Counted from the first letter of the stretch, positions 51,922 through 60,643 are shown. The stretch is 64,000 bases of DNA from Sphingomonadales bacterium (GCA_016714795.1 JADKCA010000001.1:248001-312000); one strand, 5' to 3'. The notes: generated by a model not told the origin, from the letters alone. A program made the numbers and translations.

Positions 51922-52106
51922 GGATGTGTCTCCGGTTGGCAAGGATCGGGGGAATGATGTGATGCGGCGGCACTGGCTGGTTCGGGAAGTGCCAGCACCG
52001 CCGCACCAAGGCGAAGGGCGAGCGACAGGGCTATGAGCGCCCATGTTCGCTGACGGACGCGGCGAAAAACGCACGCCTGTCTGTCTGTGAGACGCATGAT
52101 ACCCAT
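51918..52106 (-). CDS. small single-helix membrane protein of the copper operon
   Basis: A 62-residue frame with one hydrophobic segment (TWALIALSLALRLGAAVLAL) and a His-containing tail (AAASHHSPDPCQPETHP). Its stop overlaps the PCu(A)C start as ATGA, and it starts 3 bases before the end region of the DUF2244 gene, so it appears to be translated as part of the operon. I do not know a family; the His/Cys tail could bind copper, which is a guess. Confidence 0.6.
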   Translation of the reverse strand: MGIMRLTDRQACVFRRVRQRTWALIALSLALRLGAAVLALPEPASAAASHHSPDPCQPETHP

Positions 52107-52109
52107 GGC

Positions 52110-52637
52110 TCACCCGCCTTTCGCACAAGCAAGGGCTTGGCGGAGGATCGGGGCAACTGCGCGCCGCTCCTCCAGATTGAGGCAATGGCCGACCTCGATC
52201 CGCTCGCCGCGATGGCGGAAGACGAGGCGCAGGTCGGTGGGGCTGAACACTTCCAGATCGAAGCGCAGCCAATGGGAGGGAAGCTCGCACACAGCGCCGG
52301 CAGGATCGCGGTAACGCATCACGCCTTGGGCGAGTTCCACGGCCTCCGCTTTCGGTTCTGACGTGGTGTGGGTGTCGAGTGCCCAGACGAGCAGCGCCAT
52401 CACGCCCAGTGAAAAGAGCGGGACCATCCAGTGGCCGTTCAGCGCGGGCAAGATGGATGTCGCCATCAACAATGTAACCAGAACGCTCAGCATCCCGCGC
52501 GCTTCCTGCGGGAAGCTCGAACGGTTCTGCTGCATGTGAAGGACAAACGCCTCTTCACCATCGGGATGTGACGCAGAGCTGTTTCCGCTCGCATCGGCCC
52601 CGGTCCGTTCCGGGGAACGGTCTGAAATCTGAAACAT
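52110..52637 (-). CDS. DUF2244-domain membrane protein
   Basis: A 175-residue protein with a polar N-terminus of about 45 residues, two hydrophobic helices (MLSVLVTLLMATSILPAL and WMVPLFSLGVMALLVWAL) and a C-terminal domain with LPSHWLRFDLEVFSPTDLR and VGHCLNLEERRAV. This is the DUF2244 layout; such genes are usually found with cytochrome oxidase assembly genes. GGAGA precedes the start. Confidence 0.85.
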   Translation of the reverse strand: MFQISDRSPERTGADASGNSSASHPDGEEAFVLHMQQNRSSFPQEARGMLSVLVTLLMATSILPALNGHWMVPLFSLGVMALLVWALDTHTTSEPKAEAVELAQGVMRYRDPAGAVCELPSHWLRFDLEVFSPTDLRLVFRHRGERIEVGHCLNLEERRAVAPILRQALACAKGG

Positions 52638-52710
52638 GGAAATTGGGTCTCCGGTTGCTCCGGACGTGCGCTCAGGCGCAGTCCGGTATCCGACAGGTCA
52701 GTTCAGTCTG

Positions 52711-53121
52711 TCAGGCAGCAGCCGGAGGCCCGCGCAGCGGCGGGCGGAGGTGGGATGTCCGCGAAGGCAGCGGAAGGGGCGCAGCGGAAAGGCCGAGCAC
52801 CAGAATGAAAGCCAGCGCCAGCGCCAGCTGGATCGGGTCAGCGCCAGCCAGACCAGACATTGCAAGCGAAGAAAAGGCGCATTGTCCATCCATCTTGCCA
52901 TGCTCACCCGTCGGGTCAGGCAGGCCTTGCTTCATCGGAATGACGATCTGGCGAGACAGCGCAGGCGTTTTGCCGTCTGCGCACACTTCAACCGTGAGCA
53001 TCTTGGATGCGCTGCCAACCATATAGCCGGTTGGCACCAGCGCCTTCATGAACAGCGCGCACAGAATCAGCAGCAGCGCAAGACTGCGGCGGTTGTGGAT
53101 CAGGGCGCGCCAGAACGACAT
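52711..53121 (-). CDS. DUF2946-family protein
   Basis: A 136-residue protein with an N-terminal helix (SLALLLILCALFMKALVPTGYM), the DUF2946-like VEVCADGK and CAFSSLAMSGLA segments and a second helix (LALALAFILVLGL). DUF2946 proteins usually accompany copper-uptake receptors and PCu(A)C/SCO genes, which matches this operon. It is probably the first gene of the copper operon. Confidence 0.8.
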   Translation of the reverse strand: MSFWRALIHNRRSLALLLILCALFMKALVPTGYMVGSASKMLTVEVCADGKTPALSRQIVIPMKQGLPDPTGEHGKMDGQCAFSSLAMSGLAGADPIQLALALAFILVLGLSAAPLPLPSRTSHLRPPLRGPPAAA

Positions 53122-53160
53122 GGAGTCGCTACATAAGCTCAGGAAAGGCGCTTGTCACCT

Positions 53161-53415
53161 TCACTCTGCATGACTGTTGCTGCCGTTTGCCGTTTCGATT
53201 GCTGCGGCTTGAGCATCTTCGGCGGCTGCTCTGTCTGCGGCCTTGTCTGCCGCCGCCTCTATTTCGGAGACAATTCCGTTCGCCTGCTCATCAGTTGTGC
53301 GTTCCAGATCGACAGCCGCCTTGGCGATAGCCGCTTCGTTTCCGTCGCCAGACGGAGCGTCGGTGCAGGCCGCAAGCAGGAGCAGGTGGAGGGCGAGGGC
53401 GGACAAGATGCGCAT
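53161..53415 (-). CDS. small Ala/Glu-rich lipoprotein
   Basis: An 84-residue protein with lipoprotein signal MRILSALALHLLLLAAC (lipobox LAAC) followed by a single Ala/Glu-rich helix (NGIVSEIEAAADKAADRAAAE split here). No domain is recognised. It lies between the copper operon and ettA on the minus strand. Confidence 0.7.
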   Translation of the reverse strand: MRILSALALHLLLLAACTDAPSGDGNEAAIAKAAVDLERTTDEQANGIVSEIEAAADKAADRAAAEDAQAAAIETANGSNSHAE

Positions 53416-53510
53416 GATCCCGTTATAGCCCCGCGCAAGCGTTTGCCAACCGCGCGCCTGCGCGCTAACAGCGCGTCCAAATCCATTCCTTGCAGTGAGA
53501 GAACCGACCG

Positions 53511-55184
53511 ATGGCCGCGCAATATGCCTATGTCATGAAGGGCATGACAAAAACCTATCCGGGTGCCCAGAAGCCGATCCTGAGCAATATCAGCCTGCAA
53601 TTCTATCAGGGCACGAAAATCGGTATTGTCGGCCCCAATGGCGTCGGCAAATCGACGCTGATCAAGATCATGGCGGGGATCGATACCGATTTCACCGGCG
53701 AAGCCTGGGCAGGTGAAAACATCACCGTCGGCTATCTGGAGCAGGAGCCGCAGCTCGATACGAGCAAGACCGTGCTCGAAAACGTCAAGGACGGTGCGCG
53801 CGATGTGGCGGACATGGTGGACCGCTACAATGAAATCTCTGCCCTGATGGGTGAGCCCGATGCTGATTTCGATACGCTGATGGAAGAAATGGGCACGTTG
53901 CAGGACAAGATCGACGCGGTGGACGGCTGGACTCTAGACAATCAGCTTGAAGTCGCGATGGAAGCGCTGCGCTGCCCGCCGGGTGATTGGGCAGTGGACA
54001 ATCTGTCCGGCGGTGAAAAGCGCCGCATCGCGCTGACCCGCCTGCTGATCCAGAAGCCCTCCATCCTGCTGCTCGACGAACCGACCAACCATCTGGACGC
54101 GGAAAGTGTGCAGTGGCTGGAAAATCATCTGAAGGAATATCCCGGCAACGTGCTGATGATCACGCACGACCGCTATTTCCTCGACAATGTGGTGAACTGG
54201 ATTCTGGAGCTCGATCGCGGCCGTTACTATCCTTATGAAGGCAACTACTCCACCTATCTGGAAAAGAAGGCGAAGCGGCTGGAGCAGGAAGAGCGCGAGG
54301 ACGCGGGCAAGCAAAAGGCAATCAGCGAGGAACTCCAGTGGATCCGGCAGGGCTCCAAAGCGCGCCAGACCAAGTCCAAGGCGCGTATCGCCAAGTTTGA
54401 CGAACTGGTGGCGAGCCAGGAAAACCGCACGCCGGGTAAGGCGCAGATCGTCATTCAGGTGCCCGAGCGGCTGGGTGGGAAGGTGATCGAGGCGACCAAC
54501 CTTTCCAAGGCCTATGGCGATAAATTGCTGTTTGAAGGCCTTTCCTTCATCTTGCCACCGGGCGGCATTGTGGGCGTGATCGGGCCGAACGGTGCTGGTA
54601 AATCGACGCTATTCAAGCTCATCACCGGGCAAGAGCAGCCGGACAGCGGCACCATCGACATCGGCACCACCGTGCGGCTGGGCTATGTTGATCAGAGCCG
54701 CGACCATCTCGATCCGTCCAAGAATGTCTGGGAAGAAGTGTCTGACGGGCTCGATTATGTGAAGGTCAATGGCCATGACATGAGCACGCGGGCCTATGTC
54801 GGTGCGTTCAATTTCAAGGGCACGGACCAGCAGAAGAATGTCGGCAAGCTTTCAGGCGGTGAGCGCAACCGCGTCCACATTGCCAAGATGCTCAAGAAAG
54901 GCGGCAACGTCCTGCTGCTCGACGAACCGACCAACGATCTCGATGTCGAAACGCTCCGGGCGCTGGAAGACGCGCTGGAGAATTTCGCTGGCTGTGCCGT
55001 GGTCATCTCGCACGACCGCTTCTTCCTCGACCGCCTCGCCACGCACATTCTGGCGTTTGAAGGCGATAGCCATGTCGAATGGTTCGAAGGGAATTTCGAA
55101 GCCTATGAAGAAGATAAGCGCCGCAGACTGGGCGACGCCGCGGATCGGCCGACGCGCTTGGCCTACAAGAAGTTGACGCGGTAG
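53511..55184 (+). CDS. ettA: energy-dependent translational throttle protein EttA (ABC-F)
   Basis: A 557-residue protein with two ABC cassettes: Walker A GPNGVGKSTLIKI and GPNGAGKSTLFKL, signatures LSGGEKRR and LSGGERNR, Walker B LLLDEPTNHLD and LLLDEPTNDLD. The arm and linker between cassettes fit EttA, which binds the ribosomal E site and gates translation by energy charge. ATG 53511 follows GAGAG. It is monocistronic. Confidence 0.95.
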   Translation: MAAQYAYVMKGMTKTYPGAQKPILSNISLQFYQGTKIGIVGPNGVGKSTLIKIMAGIDTDFTGEAWAGENITVGYLEQEPQLDTSKTVLENVKDGARDVADMVDRYNEISALMGEPDADFDTLMEEMGTLQDKIDAVDGWTLDNQLEVAMEALRCPPGDWAVDNLSGGEKRRIALTRLLIQKPSILLLDEPTNHLDAESVQWLENHLKEYPGNVLMITHDRYFLDNVVNWILELDRGRYYPYEGNYSTYLEKKAKRLEQEEREDAGKQKAISEELQWIRQGSKARQTKSKARIAKFDELVASQENRTPGKAQIVIQVPERLGGKVIEATNLSKAYGDKLLFEGLSFILPPGGIVGVIGPNGAGKSTLFKLITGQEQPDSGTIDIGTTVRLGYVDQSRDHLDPSKNVWEEVSDGLDYVKVNGHDMSTRAYVGAFNFKGTDQQKNVGKLSGGERNRVHIAKMLKKGGNVLLLDEPTNDLDVETLRALEDALENFAGCAVVISHDRFFLDRLATHILAFEGDSHVEWFEGNFEAYEEDKRRRLGDAADRPTRLAYKKLTR

Positions 55185-55206
55185 GGTTTTGTAGTTTCAT
55201 CATGCG

Positions 55207-55311
55207 ATGAAGATCGAGTTTGATCCGGACAAGCGCCAAAAGACGCTGGACGAGCTTGGACTCGATCTTCTCATGCATCGCTCTCCTCCAAAATCCCCCC
55301 CCCCCATGTGA
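55207..55311 (+). pseudogene. BrnT (DUF497) toxin N-terminal remnant
   Basis: The first 21 residues read MKIEFDPDKRQKTLDELGLD, which is the start of BrnT-type ribonuclease toxins. After that the frame goes into LMHRSPPKSPPPM and stops, passing an 11-base C-run at 55295-55305. No brnA or remaining toxin sequence follows, so this is a truncated remnant. Confidence 0.6.
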
Positions 55312-55392
55312 CACGCGTCACTGAATCCATCTTGCCAGCGCGATATTGGCCTTTCATTCTCTGATGACACAGCTTGAAAGGAAGGATGGATC

Positions 55393-55560
55393 ATGACCGG
55401 TAAGGTGGAAAAGGACGCTGAGAAGAACCAGCCTGTCGAGATTGACGAAGACCGGCTGGACGCAGCGCAAGGCGGGGCCGGGATTGTGGCGGCACCGGTT
55501 GCTCCGCTCAAATCCCCTGTCGTCAAAGGTTATACCTGTTCAGGCGGCACCTGCGAATAG
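55393..55560 (+). CDS. small peptide with double-glycine-type leader and Cys-containing tail (putative RiPP precursor)
   Basis: A 55-residue open frame too short for usual gene lists. AAGGAAGGA lies ahead of the ATG. The N-terminal half is acidic and ends in EDRLDAAQGG (Gly27-Gly28), as in leader peptides cut by C39-type peptidase transporters. The remaining 27 residues are hydrophobic and end in GYTCSGGTCE, so two Cys residues are separated by four. No transporter, cyclase or modification enzyme is beside it, so a bacteriocin role is only a possibility; it could also be an ordinary small secreted peptide. A secreted lipoprotein gene follows 55 bases later. Confidence 0.55.
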   Translation: MTGKVEKDAEKNQPVEIDEDRLDAAQGGAGIVAAPVAPLKSPVVKGYTCSGGTCE

Positions 55561-55615
55561 CGGGCGGCATCGCACCTTGATCTGGAAAGCTGAGCGGCAA
55601 GCAAAGGGAGCGGCC

Positions 55616-56056
55616 ATGCGCATCAGGCTGATCATCTTGGGGTTAGCGGGCACCATGCTGGCCGGGTGCGGGGGCGGGGCTTCGGCTCCGTCCGGAGAAG
55701 GCGCGGCCGACGCCGTGGCTTCTGCACCCGCTCCGGTCACATGCAAATCGCTGCCCGATTTCGTGGCCATTGCTGACGGGGCGACAATCAGCCTGTGCAC
55801 GCAGGGCGATACCAGCGGGACATCCAGCGCGACGAAGCGAACCAGCGGGACGGTGATCTTCACCGTGCCCAAGGCACCTGACGCGGTGCTGGCCTGGTAT
55901 CGCGACAAGGCGAAACAGGCGGGCATGGCCGACGGACTGGTGACAAGCAGCAGCTATTCCGCGCGCGCCGCCCATCGCAATGTCATGGTGATGGTGCAAG
56001 CGGAGGGCAGCGGCACACAGGTCACGCTCAATTGGGGTGTTGATGGTGCGCCTTAG
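55616..56056 (+). CDS. hypothetical lipoprotein
   Basis: A 146-residue protein with a lipoprotein signal (MRIRLIILGLAGTMLAGC, lipobox LAGC) and a domain after it with CKSLPDFVAIADGATISLC and VFTVPKAPDAVLAWYRDKAKQAG, which looks like a periplasmic sensor-like or BON-like fold. AAAGGGAG lies before the ATG. It follows the small GG-leader peptide on the same strand and may be co-transcribed with it. Confidence 0.75.
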   Translation: MRIRLIILGLAGTMLAGCGGGASAPSGEGAADAVASAPAPVTCKSLPDFVAIADGATISLCTQGDTSGTSSATKRTSGTVIFTVPKAPDAVLAWYRDKAKQAGMADGLVTSSSYSARAAHRNVMVMVQAEGSGTQVTLNWGVDGAP

Positions 56057-56204
56057 ATCTGGCCGGGCCGTCTATCGACCACGTCAGCCAGACAGATAAG
56101 GCATCAGCACGGCAAGGGCCAGTCCAGCGCCTGCCGCGATCAGCGATGTTTCATGTCTCCGGATTGTTGCACGCGCCCGCGACCGTTTGTCGCGCGGGCC
56201 GCAC

Positions 56205-56750
56205 TCACTGGCCTTGATTGCCCTCTTGCTGCATCTTGCGCATTTCCATGTCCATCTGCACCGCGTCCTTCACCATGGTGGGATAGCGTTTGGCGAAAGC
56301 GGCGGTGCTGGCAGCCATCACCACATTCTCGTTGAACGGGCGGTCTTCCAGCGTGGAATCGACGAATTCGATCATGGACACAGAGATGATGTCGTTCAGC
56401 GCTCCGCCGGTGACGCCAGCACTGGGGGCCTCGCTGCCGCATTCGGTGACCACACGCACATGAGTTGTCTCCACCGGAGTCAGCGTCACCTCGCACAGGG
56501 CGGCGGCATGATCGCCCGATGCTGACCATGTGATCTTGTCTGGCGAGGGCGTGTGCGTCACCACATCCATTGTGCCGAACGGGCCGGAAAAGGCTTGGCT
56601 GGACTTGGGGATGGCCTTGGATGTCAGCTTTTCGACGGCTTCCGCCTGCGTCATCTCATAAACGTCCGGCGCGCTGGTGGCCGGAGCCCCCTTATATACG
56701 CCCACGCCAACAATCCCGAGCGCAACGGCACCGAAAATGATTTCCTTCAT
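56205..56750 (-). CDS. hypothetical exported protein
   Basis: A 181-residue protein beginning with a hydrophobic segment (MKEIIFGAVALGIVGVGVY) that could be a signal anchor. The rest is soluble with two Cys residues (CEVTLTP and CGSEAPS) and a helical C-terminus (VKDAVQMDMEMRKMQQE). No family is recognised. The 150 bases after it hold no supportable gene. Confidence 0.7.
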   Translation of the reverse strand: MKEIIFGAVALGIVGVGVYKGAPATSAPDVYEMTQAEAVEKLTSKAIPKSSQAFSGPFGTMDVVTHTPSPDKITWSASGDHAAALCEVTLTPVETTHVRVVTECGSEAPSAGVTGGALNDIISVSMIEFVDSTLEDRPFNENVVMAASTAAFAKRYPTMVKDAVQMDMEMRKMQQEGNQGQ

Positions 56751-57013
56751 ACACCCTCCATGCGCCGAAAGCGCAATGCGTGAGGATGGTTTAGCGTGGG
56801 AGCATTAAGAATTTTACTTGGCGGCAAGGGGTTCGGATTGAACCATGTCGAAAATGTCCAAGTTCATGATTGGGGCGGGGCTCTCATATCCTGCTCTGCG
56901 GCAACCAATCAACGCGATGCCTCGAGCTCGGCGAGACAGTGAATCCTTCCTATCCGGTGCCATCGGCCTCGCTTACCACCGGTCCATACCGCTTGTTTTC
57001 CTGGGAGACTGTC

Positions 57014-57727
57014 ATGCAGCATCAAGACCATGCACCGATCCGTTCTGGCTACCGCGTTGGCGCCGCTCTGCTCGCTGTGTCGCTCACACTGGCGCTGCCA
57101 ATCCCCGGCGGGTCGGCGTCAGCCGAAATGTCGGTTCAGGAGGAAGCGCGCACCTGCGCCACCATCTATGCGGCGATTTCGGTGGATGCAGCGGACAAGA
57201 ACTATCTGGAGATGATGCACAAATTCTATATCTATTCGGACTATAGCGAGGCCGCCGCGACCGAAGAGGCCGGCAGAGGCGCGCTGCGGCTGAGGACAGC
57301 GATGGGCGAGGGCAGGCTCTCCGAAGCAGACATCATCGGCGGTGCGAAATCCTGTGCTGAATCCTTCAAGGTTCCTTTGCCCCTGTCGCTGAGCCGCTCG
57401 GTCCTGCCGAGTTATGCCGCAACCTCGGCAGCCCCCGTGCGCCAGACTGTCTCTGCCCCGGTGGAGCCCACCGTCAGCGCGGCCTGCGAAGGGGCCAGCA
57501 GCCGCTATGCTTCGATCCTGCGCTCAATTCCCGGCCGCCTCGCCGCCGCTGGCCCGCGCATGATCGACATGTGTGACGATCAGGGCCGCATGTGCGGCGT
57601 GATGAACCAGAACTCCAAATATTATTACACGCTGGGCCAGATCTGCGATTCCGTCAGCGTGGCAGAGCGCGACATCAAGAACAGCTGCGGCGCGGACCTC
57701 GTGCCGGCCAAGCTGGATCAGTGCTGA
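57014..57727 (+). CDS. hypothetical exported protein with paired Cys residues
   Basis: From ATG 57014, preceded by GGGAG, a 237-residue protein with a signal peptide (VGAALLAVSLTLALP, cleavage near SASAE). The mature protein has seven Cys residues including MIDMCDDQGRMCGVM, DSVSVAE and NSCGADLVPAKLDQC, which suggests disulfides and a periplasmic location. Central Pro/Ala/Val linker separates two halves. I do not recognise the family. Longer frame upstream has no start support. Confidence 0.7.
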   Translation: MQHQDHAPIRSGYRVGAALLAVSLTLALPIPGGSASAEMSVQEEARTCATIYAAISVDAADKNYLEMMHKFYIYSDYSEAAATEEAGRGALRLRTAMGEGRLSEADIIGGAKSCAESFKVPLPLSLSRSVLPSYAATSAAPVRQTVSAPVEPTVSAACEGASSRYASILRSIPGRLAAAGPRMIDMCDDQGRMCGVMNQNSKYYYTLGQICDSVSVAERDIKNSCGADLVPAKLDQC

Positions 57728-57763
57728 TAGGGGCGCGAACCGTGGCGGTGCGCCGCCGGATCG

Positions 57764-58363
57764 TCAGTCTGCATCGCGCAGCATCGACCAGAAATGCGGC
57801 CCGCCCTTGGGCGCATCCCATTCACTGAGGATGCGAAAGCCAAGGCGCTGATACAGGCCGACATTCGCAGGCGTCGCGGTCTCCAGAAAGCAGGGCTTGC
57901 CCTCCGCATTGGCGCGCTCAATCCCCGCGCGGATCGCAGCGCCGCCCCAGCCTTTGCCCTGATGCGCGGGGCGCACACCGGCATAATGGAGATACCAATA
58001 GTCAAAATCCTTGGGATGATGCTGGCTGACCGCATTCCCCAGCGCCATCGCCCGGCCCAGCGCTGCGCCGAAACTATGGGCCAGGGGGAGGGCGCTCTTC
58101 AGATATTCAACCATCCCGGTTTGAGCCTTGCCGGGCGCGCGCCACAGCGTTGCGCCTTCACCGCCTGCCGCGCGCAAGGCGATGCCGACCTGCATGTCCG
58201 CCGGAACAAACACCCGAAACATGCGCGGCAACCGCTTCCTCCGCTCCGCCGCATCGGGCAGCAGCCAGCAGAACGCCGGATCATCCTGAAAGGCGAGCGC
58301 CAGCGTTTCAATCAGCTCCGCATGATGCGCGGCGGTGGCAGGCAGGATCGTCTTTGCGCTCAT
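57764..58363 (-). CDS. GNAT-family N-acetyltransferase
   Basis: A 199-residue GNAT protein with LIETLALAFQDDPAFCWLLPDA, then FDYWYLHYAGVRPAHQGKGWGG (split as read) carrying the acetyl-CoA loop, and FLETATPANVGLYQRLGFRI. The order fits the family of MSAK...LLPD acetyltransferases found in alphaproteobacteria. A 46-residue shrunken copy of its N-terminus lies at 60316-60456. Confidence 0.87.
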   Translation of the reverse strand: MSAKTILPATAAHHAELIETLALAFQDDPAFCWLLPDAAERRKRLPRMFRVFVPADMQVGIALRAAGGEGATLWRAPGKAQTGMVEYLKSALPLAHSFGAALGRAMALGNAVSQHHPKDFDYWYLHYAGVRPAHQGKGWGGAAIRAGIERANAEGKPCFLETATPANVGLYQRLGFRILSEWDAPKGGPHFWSMLRDAD

Positions 58364-58451
58364 CGGCTGTGCTGCCCCTTCGGCTGTGGCTGGACTGGCC
58401 GATCCCTATGCGGATTATGGCGCGGGTGGCAATGGCGCGTGGCAGCGGGTG

Positions 58452-59615
58452 CTACCCTTTCACCAGAGCATTCAGGATCGGATGATCCAGCAAAGCCGCA
58501 GACGGTGCTTCGGGCTTGTCGCGGGTTTTGGAGGCGTAGAGCGCGCGGTCTGCGGTCGCAAACAGATCGTCGAGCGTGCGACCATCCTGATTCCAGCGCG
58601 CTAAGCCCAGGCTGGCACCCACGCGGATCGCGGCCGGGCCGACATTGAAGGGAGCGGCCAGACTGCTCAGCATCTGCTGCGCCAGCGCATCGGCCTCTCC
58701 CGCATGAGCGGCCTTGATCATGATGGCGAATTCGTCTCCGCCCAGCCGGGCAACATCGGCGCGGTCCGTGACGACGGCTTGCAGGCGGCGTGCAAGGCCG
58801 CGCAGCAGTTCGTCTCCTGCCGCATGGCCGTGGCGGTCATTGACCGGCTTGAACCCGTCCAGATCAAGCAGCGCGATCACCGGGCCATGATTGCCATGAT
58901 AGCTGGCAAGTTCAGCTTCGAACACGTCGTTCAAGGCGCGCCGGTTGAGCAGGCCCGTCAGCGGATCGGTGGTGGCAAGGCGGTGCATGTCATTTTGAAG
59001 GAGGAGCAGATCGCGCAGCACAACACGCTGCTGCTGGATCATGCGGATCAGAAAGGCGCAGGCAATCAGCATGGAGCCCGCGGCCGCCATGTCCATCGAA
59101 TTGCCGTACAGAAGCAGCGCCACGTTGATGGGGACCATGCCGATCAGCAAGGTAAGCATCGCGCCGATCGGGACTGTGGAAATGCAATAGGCCGTGGAGA
59201 GCGAGCCCATGGAGATGAACAGCGGAAAATAGATCTTGTTCGCGGGTTCGGCCATGGTCCAGCTATAGACGCACCAGAAGCTGCACGCGATGGCGATCAG
59301 GGACGAAACGATGACCATCGTGCGGATCAGTCGCCCCGCTTGCTCGGTAGAAACAGTGCGGTTGCGGCGGCCCATCCAGACGGTCAGGCGGGCCAGCGCG
59401 ACCAGCCCGACCATGGCCGGAATGCCAACCCGCAGCCAGAAGGGCAGGTTCTTGCCCGCAATCATGGTGGCAGCCCCGACAATCAGGATCAGCGTTGCAT
59501 AAAGCGTGGGCACCTGCCGCTGGAGCCGCCGGAACTGAAGCAGCGTGAACGCATCGCGCACGCTGTCAGGCAGCGGCGGCATCAGCCGGTTCCTCAAGGC
59601 AGAGACGATCCCCAT
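58452..59615 (-). CDS. membrane-bound diguanylate cyclase (GGDEF)
   Basis: From ATG 59615, a 387-residue protein with about six hydrophobic segments in its N-terminal half, then a GGDEF domain: TDPLTGLLNRRAL, ALLDLDGFKPVNDRHGHAAGD and the active RLGGDEFAIM. The RxxD inhibitory site that normally lies 9 residues before GGDEF is not present (TDRADVARL), so product inhibition is probably absent. It makes c-di-GMP, which the PilZ protein near 300 could sense. A longer frame to 59681 has no better ribosome-binding site. Confidence 0.88.
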   Translation of the reverse strand: MGIVSALRNRLMPPLPDSVRDAFTLLQFRRLQRQVPTLYATLILIVGAATMIAGKNLPFWLRVGIPAMVGLVALARLTVWMGRRNRTVSTEQAGRLIRTMVIVSSLIAIACSFWCVYSWTMAEPANKIYFPLFISMGSLSTAYCISTVPIGAMLTLLIGMVPINVALLLYGNSMDMAAAGSMLIACAFLIRMIQQQRVVLRDLLLLQNDMHRLATTDPLTGLLNRRALNDVFEAELASYHGNHGPVIALLDLDGFKPVNDRHGHAAGDELLRGLARRLQAVVTDRADVARLGGDEFAIMIKAAHAGEADALAQQMLSSLAAPFNVGPAAIRVGASLGLARWNQDGRTLDDLFATADRALYASKTRDKPEAPSAALLDHPILNALVKG

Positions 59616-59851
59616 CGATGCACCCTGCCCAAACAGGGTTAAGATCGGGTGAAGCGCAGGGCGAGGATGGGCGCGCATCACCGCTCGGCTGCTCTGGCTG
59701 AATGGCAGTCCCTCGCGGTCTGATCCACGGAGAGTTTCCGAATACCGCTATGACTCTTGCTGCAACACCGCATATATGGATCAGCCATGAGAGAAATGCC
59801 GCGAGCCCGGTCGTCCTCATTCACGACAACACGCCGCAGCACGAGGCTATG

Positions 59852-60319
59852 ATGATTATCGAGACAACCAGCGACGATTACGCCGCGCTCACAAGCGGCC
59901 GGGCGCTGCGCGATTACAAGTCAGCGGACAGTCCGATCGCGCCACCTGAAGTCCTTGAAATGCTGGCCGGAGTCGCCGCGCATGTGCGCGAGACCTTCTC
60001 ACCCGCATCCTGGCTCATCGTCGAAGGCAACGAGGTTGTCGGCTTGTGCTCAATCACGCGACCGCCTCGGAATGGCGAGATCGACATCGGCTATGGCATC
60101 GCGCCGACAAGGCAGGGCCGGAGCATCGCGGGGCGGGCGATCGGAGACATTGTTGACTGGGCTCTGGGTGTCGCGTTCGTGAAAGCCATTACCGCGGAGA
60201 CTGCGGTCGAAAATCTGGCGTCGCAGCGCGTATTGCGTAAAAACGGGTTCATCGAGGTCAATCGTCGTGTCGATGAGGAGGACGGCGCGCTGATCTGCTG
60301 GCGGAGAAATACCGTTTAA
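59852..60319 (+). CDS. GNAT-family N-acetyltransferase (RimJ/RimL-like)
   Basis: A 155-residue protein with IIETTSDDYAALTSG at the start, VVGLCSITRPPRNGEIDIGYGIAPTRQG, the acetyl-CoA loop and a C-terminus with ETAVENLASQRVLRKNGFIEV. GAGG lies before the chosen ATG 59852 (ATG 59849 is adjacent). The longer upstream frame has no homology. The acceptor is unknown. Its stop overlaps the shrunken GNAT copy on the other strand. Confidence 0.83.
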   Translation: MIIETTSDDYAALTSGRALRDYKSADSPIAPPEVLEMLAGVAAHVRETFSPASWLIVEGNEVVGLCSITRPPRNGEIDIGYGIAPTRQGRSIAGRAIGDIVDWALGVAFVKAITAETAVENLASQRVLRKNGFIEVNRRVDEEDGALICWRRNTV

Positions 60320-60456
60320 TGCCGTCGCCCGGCCCAGCGCTGCGCCGAAACGATCAGATCGGCACCGGCGCGAAACATGCGCGGCACCCGCTTCCGCCGC
60401 TCCGCCGCATCGGGCAGCAGCCAGCAGATCGCGGGGAGAATGGACTTTTCGCTCAT
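60316..60456 (-). pseudogene. shrunken copy of the GNAT gene at 57764
   Basis: A 46-residue frame starts MSEKSILPA and continues CWLLPDAAERRKRVPRMFR, matching the first part of the GNAT at 57764 but with about 23 residues missing in between and a different end (AQRWAGRRH). Flanking bases (GACCGGCC...CTATGCGGATT) are also shared with 58385-58420. It is a degenerate duplicate. Confidence 0.65.
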
Positions 60457-60542
60457 GCGTGTGTTGCCCCTCTGGGTGTAGACGGACCGGCCAAACTATG
60501 CGGATTCCGGTGCGGAAAGGCCAACGGGGCAGGGGCGCCAAA

Positions 60543-60574
60543 CGTCCAAAGTTCGTCAAAGTTCGCGGGGTCGC
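60543..60574 (+). repeat. copy 2 of the dispersed CAAAGTTCG repeat
   Basis: CGTCCAAAGTTCG then TCAAAGTTCGCGGGGTCGC matches the minus-strand copy at 32181-32213 except for one missing and one changed base. Both copies lie in patches that also hold gene remnants. Confidence 0.7.
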
Positions 60575-60643
60575 GTGTGTTTTTGCAAAACCGGAAGGTC
60601 ACTGAAAGTCACTGACGTTCACAGAGATCACATCGTCGCAAGC

